Shown here: piece after piece, positions 60,172 to 64,000 of the stretch
How positions within the stretch are numbered: the stretch's first letter is position 1
Layout: every line of letters begins with the position of its first letter
DNA from: CAXBOO01 sp963977425
Lineage (GTDB): Bacteria; Bacteroidota; Bacteroidia; Flavobacteriales_D; Luteibaculaceae
Length of the DNA stretch: 64,000 nt
Assembly (NCBI GenBank): GCA_963977425.1
Contig: CAXBOO010000002.1
Span: forward strand, 62,001-126,000
Direction of reading: 5' to 3'
Notes under the pieces: generated by a model
Seen by the model: only the letters and a program-made list of their open reading frames with translations
Told to the model about the DNA's origin: nothing
The model's database searches: none
Position numbers and translations under genes: made by a program

Positions 60172-61167
60172 GTGAACATCAAAGAAGAATTAAAAAAAAG
60201 AATCTTAGTATTAGATGGTGCTATGGGTACCATGATTCAGCAATACAAGTTATCTGAATCAGATTTTAGGGGCGATCGTTTTAAAAATCACACCAAATCA
60301 CTAAAAGGCAACAACGATTTACTAGCGCTTACACAGCCAGAAATTCTAAAAACCATTCATTGCCAATATTTCGAAGCTGGCGCTGACATTGCTGAAACCA
60401 ATACATTTAGTTCGACCCGAATTGCACAAGCCGATTATGGTTTAGAAGACGCTGTCTATGATTTAAACTACTATTCAGCTAAAATTGCAGTTGAAGCAGC
60501 TAAAGAATTTACAGCAAAAACACCTAACAAACCCCGTTTTGTAGTTGGTTCTATGGGGCCAACGAATAGAACTGCATCCATCTCTCCAGATGTAAATAGA
60601 CCTGGATTTAGAGCCATAACTTTCGATGATCTGAAAGACAACTACAAAGAACAAGTTAAAGGACTAATTGACGGTGGCGTAGATGCATTATTGGTTGAAA
60701 CCGTTTTCGATACCTTGAATGCAAAAGCAGCATTATTTGGTATTCAAGAATATTTTGATGAAGCCAATGTTGAAGTACCTATTATGGTTTCAGGCACCAT
60801 TACCGATGCCAGCGGACGTACACTTTCAGGTCAAACTACAGAAGCTTTTTTAATTTCCATTGCACACATCCCACTTCTAAGCATTGGGCTTAATTGCGCT
60901 TTAGGAGCTAAAGATATGCGCCCGTATTTGCAAATTTTGAATAGAAAAGCGCCTTTCCTAGTAAGTGCTCACCCAAATGCTGGGTTACCAAACGAATTTG
61001 GAGCATACGATGAAACACCGGAAATGATGGGAGATCAAATTGAAGATTTTCTAAAGGAAGGTCTTCTAAACATTGTAGGCGGTTGTTGTGGCACATCGCC
61101 AGATCACATCCGTGTTATAGCAGAAAAAGCAGCTCAATATTCACCTAGAAACATTCAATTGGCATGA
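60172..61167 (+). CDS. metH: Methionine synthase, homocysteine-binding subunit/domain (split MetH)
   Basis: A 331-aa homocysteine S-methyltransferase domain: EELKKRILVLDGAMGTMIQQ, zinc cysteines in GLNCALGA and VGGCCGTS, MVSGTITDASGRTLSGQT. I choose GTG 60172 (preceded by AAGGAAG) because the only upstream ATG (60124) lies inside the riboswitch. It ends at the domain border where MetH would continue into the folate domain; the next gene supplies the rest, with a 4-bp overlap. Split MetH is common in Bacteroidota, so this is not a frameshift. Confidence 0.95.
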   Translation: MNIKEELKKRILVLDGAMGTMIQQYKLSESDFRGDRFKNHTKSLKGNNDLLALTQPEILKTIHCQYFEAGADIAETNTFSSTRIAQADYGLEDAVYDLNYYSAKIAVEAAKEFTAKTPNKPRFVVGSMGPTNRTASISPDVNRPGFRAITFDDLKDNYKEQVKGLIDGGVDALLVETVFDTLNAKAALFGIQEYFDEANVEVPIMVSGTITDASGRTLSGQTTEAFLISIAHIPLLSIGLNCALGAKDMRPYLQILNRKAPFLVSAHPNAGLPNEFGAYDETPEMMGDQIEDFLKEGLLNIVGGCCGTSPDHIRVIAEKAAQYSPRNIQLA

Positions 61168-63830
61168 CATTCATTCAAAAACCTTTAATCCTTAGTGGAC
61201 TCGAACCACTTTACATTTCAGCTGAATCAAACTTTGTGAATGTTGGAGAAAGAACCAATGTTACCGGTTCTAAAAAATTCTTGCGCCTAATACAAACCGA
61301 ACAATTTGAAGAAGCACTTTCAGTAGCCAAAGAACAAGTTGAAAACGGTGCACAAATCATCGACATCAACATGGACGAAGGCATGATCGATGGTAAAGAA
61401 AGCATGGTCCACTTTCTAAACCTAATTGCATCAGAACCTGACATATCTCGCGTACCTATTATGATCGACTCATCAAAGTGGGACATCATAGAAGCTGGAT
61501 TAAAGCGTTTGCAAGGAAAAGGTGTTGTAAACTCAATTAGTTTAAAAGAAGGCAAAGAGATCTTCTTAGAGCAAGCCAAAAAAGTAAAACGATATGGTGC
61601 CGCAGTTATTGTAATGGCTTTTGATGAAGAAGGTCAGGCTGACAATTACGAACGTCGAATAGAAATTTGTGAAAGAGCTTATAATATCCTAGTAAACGAA
61701 GCCAATTTTCCGGCAGAAGACATCATATTCGACCCCAATATTTTTCCTGTTGGCACTGGAATGGATGAACATAGAAAAAATGCTTTGGATTTCTTTAGAG
61801 CAACCCGCTGGATTAAAACAAACCTTCCACACGCCAAAGTAAGTGGAGGCGTTAGCAATGTATCTTTTTCATTTAGAGGCAACAATACAGTACGCGAGGC
61901 AATGCACTCGGCCTTCTTATTTCACGCCATAAAACATGGTATGGATATGGGTATAGTCAATCCGGCCATGCTAGAAGTTTATGATGAAATTGTACCCGAA
62001 TTGCTTGAAAAAGTTGAAGACGTTTTACTAGACCGACGAGACGATGCTACTGAGCGTTTATTAGACTATGCAGAAAGTATAAAAGGCAATGTCAATAATC
62101 AAAAAACAAAAGAAGAGGCAGAGTGGAGAAAGCTGAGTATAAATGATCGCCTTAGTCATTCATTGGTAAAAGGAATTGTCGACCATATTGAAGCTGACAC
62201 AGAAGAAGCACGTATTAATTTCAATAAAGCTTTAGAAGTGATAGAAGGCCCATTGATGGATGGCATGAACATCGTTGGAGACCTATTTGGATCGGGTAAA
62301 ATGTTTTTACCTCAAGTAGTGAAAAGCGCAAGGGTTATGAAAAAATCCGTTGCCTACCTCCTACCTTTTATGGAAGCCGATAAAACCGAAGACACACCCG
62401 CACAAGCTAGTATTTTGTTGGCTACGGTTAAAGGTGACGTACACGACATTGGTAAAAACATCGTCGGAGTGGTATTAGCCTGCAACAACTACGCTATACA
62501 CGATTTGGGAGTAATGGTAGCTTCCGAAAAAATAATACAAAGTGCCATCGATCTAAACGTAAATGCGATTGGATTGAGCGGTCTTATTACCCCTTCTTTA
62601 GATGAGATGGTATACGTTGCTGAAGAAATGGAAAAACGTGGACTTAAAATACCACTATTGATTGGGGGCGCTACCACAAGTAAAATTCATACTGCAGTAA
62701 AAATAGACGTTGCATATAGCGGACCAGTTATCCATGTTCACGACGCTTCAAGAAGTGTAACCATTGTAGAAACCCTACTTAGAGATAAAAACGAAGCCCT
62801 AAAAATAAAGGAAAACTATAGAACTCTACGCGAAGATTATATAAAGAAACGAAAAGAGAAAAAACTTATATCAATTGATGATGCTATTGCAAATAAAAAA
62901 ACAATCGATTGGAATAAAGGTGCATCACTAAAACCAAACCTCATTGGTCAAAAAGTATTTGACAATTACGACTTATCCGAAATCAGAAAATACATCGATT
63001 GGACTCCTTTTTTCAGCACCTGGATGTTATCCGGCCGTTTTCCAAAAATTTTAGAGGATGAAGTAGTTGGAACTGAAGCAAAAAAGTTACTCAACGATGC
63101 CAACAAAATGTTAGATGACATCATAAACAATAATCGTCTAACCGCAAAAGCTGTAATTGGTATTCAACCAGCTTATTCTGAAGATGAAAGCATTGTTGCA
63201 AAGAAAAATGATGAAACGGCTGTAAACTTTCATTTTTTACGCCAACAAAACCAAAAAGGAGAAGGCAGATTCAATAGCAGCTTGGCCGATTATGTAGCAC
63301 CAAAAAATAGTTCGACAGGCAATTATTTTGGAGGTTTTGCTGTAACTACCGGCATTGGCTTAGAAAAAATACTAGAGCAATACCAATCAGAAAACGACGA
63401 TTATCAATTGATTATGGCAAAAGCTCTTGCCGATAGATTGGCAGAAGCATTTGCAGAACTAATGCACGAAAAAGTCAGGAAAGAATACTGGGGATTTGCT
63501 CCTGATGAAGACTTCAGCAACGAAGATCTTATTCGAGAAAAATACCAGGGTATTCGACCTGCACCAGGCTACCCAGCATGTCCTGACCATACAGAAAAGT
63601 CTACTCTATTCGATTGGTTAGATGCAACCAAAAACACGGGCATTGAACTGACTGAAAATTACGCCATGTACCCAGCTGCATCGGTCAGTGGATTTTATTT
63701 TGCGCACGAAGATGCTACATACTTTGGTTTAGGAAAAATTGGGAAAGATCAAGTAGAACGCTACGCAAACAAGAAAAATTTATCCATTGATGAAGCTGAA
63801 AAATGGCTTAAACCAAACCTTAATTATTAA
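61164..63830 (+). CDS. metH: Methionine synthase, folate-, B12- and SAM-activation domains
   Basis: An 888-aa cobalamin-dependent protein: pterin-binding domain (FVNVGERTNVTGSKKFLRLI, IDINMDEGMIDG), cap domain, B12-binding domain with axial His427 in GDVHDIGKNIVGVVLACN and the GLSGLITPSLDEMV and IGGATTS loops, then the C-terminal reactivation domain (RPAPGYPACPDHTEKSTLF). Together with the preceding gene it makes a complete MetH, transferring methyl from methyl-THF to homocysteine. metF follows after 3 bp. Confidence 0.96.
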   Translation: MTFIQKPLILSGLEPLYISAESNFVNVGERTNVTGSKKFLRLIQTEQFEEALSVAKEQVENGAQIIDINMDEGMIDGKESMVHFLNLIASEPDISRVPIMIDSSKWDIIEAGLKRLQGKGVVNSISLKEGKEIFLEQAKKVKRYGAAVIVMAFDEEGQADNYERRIEICERAYNILVNEANFPAEDIIFDPNIFPVGTGMDEHRKNALDFFRATRWIKTNLPHAKVSGGVSNVSFSFRGNNTVREAMHSAFLFHAIKHGMDMGIVNPAMLEVYDEIVPELLEKVEDVLLDRRDDATERLLDYAESIKGNVNNQKTKEEAEWRKLSINDRLSHSLVKGIVDHIEADTEEARINFNKALEVIEGPLMDGMNIVGDLFGSGKMFLPQVVKSARVMKKSVAYLLPFMEADKTEDTPAQASILLATVKGDVHDIGKNIVGVVLACNNYAIHDLGVMVASEKIIQSAIDLNVNAIGLSGLITPSLDEMVYVAEEMEKRGLKIPLLIGGATTSKIHTAVKIDVAYSGPVIHVHDASRSVTIVETLLRDKNEALKIKENYRTLREDYIKKRKEKKLISIDDAIANKKTIDWNKGASLKPNLIGQKVFDNYDLSEIRKYIDWTPFFSTWMLSGRFPKILEDEVVGTEAKKLLNDANKMLDDIINNNRLTAKAVIGIQPAYSEDESIVAKKNDETAVNFHFLRQQNQKGEGRFNSSLADYVAPKNSSTGNYFGGFAVTTGIGLEKILEQYQSENDDYQLIMAKALADRLAEAFAELMHEKVRKEYWGFAPDEDFSNEDLIREKYQGIRPAPGYPACPDHTEKSTLFDWLDATKNTGIELTENYAMYPAASVSGFYFAHEDATYFGLGKIGKDQVERYANKKNLSIDEAEKWLKPNLNY

Positions 63831-63833
63831 CAT

Positions 63834-64000
63834 ATGAAAATTACAGAGCATATATCACAAGCCAAAAGCACCTTATTCAGTTTAGAAATATTACCGCCTA
63901 AGAAAGGTGAAAACATACAAGATCTATACGATCATTTAGATCCGTTAATGGAATTTAAGCCTTCGTTTGTAGATGTAACTTATCACAGAGAAGAATATGT
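63834..64000 (+). CDS. metF: 5,10-methylenetetrahydrofolate reductase, N-terminal part
   Basis: ATG 63834 opens a frame running off the window (55 codons). MKITEHISQAKSTLFSLEIL, PPKKGENIQDLYDHLDPLM and KPSFVDVTYHREEY match the MetF N-terminus, including the catalytic Glu (SLEILPPKKG) and the TYH motif. MetF makes the methyl-THF used by MetH; the operon is presumably controlled by the SAM-I riboswitch. Confidence 0.93.
   Translation, partial: MKITEHISQAKSTLFSLEILPPKKGENIQDLYDHLDPLMEFKPSFVDVTYHREEY

Noticed and set aside
61160..61170. Frameshifted metH
   Set aside because: The two frames meet with a coupled 4-bp overlap at a domain boundary, and two-gene MetH is common in Bacteroidota.

Overview
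The window comes from a Bacteroidota chromosome, most likely a free-living Flavobacteriia-type organism. Evidence: two giant surface proteins ending in the gliding-motility/type IX secretion (type B) sorting domain; many Bacteroidota families (DUF4294, DUF4199, DUF2911, DUF3667, YwqK/MORN-variant, UpxY); an N-acylated arginine pathway with an acylornithine carbamoyltransferase; a two-gene MetH; and promoters of the Bacteroidota type (TTG, about 19 nt, TAnnTTTG). No tRNA, rRNA, CRISPR, prophage or transposase gene was seen.

Layout. 1-6.9 kb: partial YeeE/YedE transporter, ung, a sterol-desaturase-like hydroxylase, a rhodanese, OxyR, DUF4294, AccC, a YqaA-like membrane protein and an alpha/beta hydrolase. 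6.9-16.5 kb: two tandem multidomain T9SS surface proteins sharing a sharply bounded identical tract of 1,896 bp. 16.6-19.8 kb: the thrS-infC-rpmI-rplT translation operon. 19.9-31.5 kb: VOC protein, a 40-aa membrane peptide, FKBP isomerase, yaaA, ispH, rpsA, pyrR-pyrB-small ORF-rnz, a probably acquired serine hydrolase flanked by 13-bp direct repeats, and typA. 31.5-42 kb: a membrane protein plus Wza-like export lipoprotein, a Na+/solute symporter, recR, a large GT2 glycosyltransferase, a 2-oxoacid dehydrogenase E2, a TPR/PD40 protein, an exonuclease and an FAH-family enzyme.

42-51 kb holds a complete arginine pathway: GNAT (candidate acylglutamate synthase), argG, argC, argD, acylornithine carbamoyltransferase, argB, argE and argH. 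It is headed by a consensus promoter, a 32-codon reading frame rich in late Arg codons, and a terminator-like hairpin overlapping those codons. I read this as an arginine attenuator; no ArgR gene is present here. Several intergenic gaps in the operon carry a ~110-bp repeat with terminal inverted repeats.

51-64 kb: DUF3667, DUF2911 and MORN-variant proteins; mnmA; a polyprenyl-phosphate type GT2 with DUF4199; the small SRP RNA with its own promoter; an SDR; a transaldolase-type aldolase; then tsaC-mnmD-upxY, coupled by 4-bp overlaps. The window ends with a SAM-I riboswitch controlling a split metH and the start of metF.

Most promising points: the arginine leader/attenuator, the gene-converted surface-protein pair, and the repeat family inside the arginine operon.
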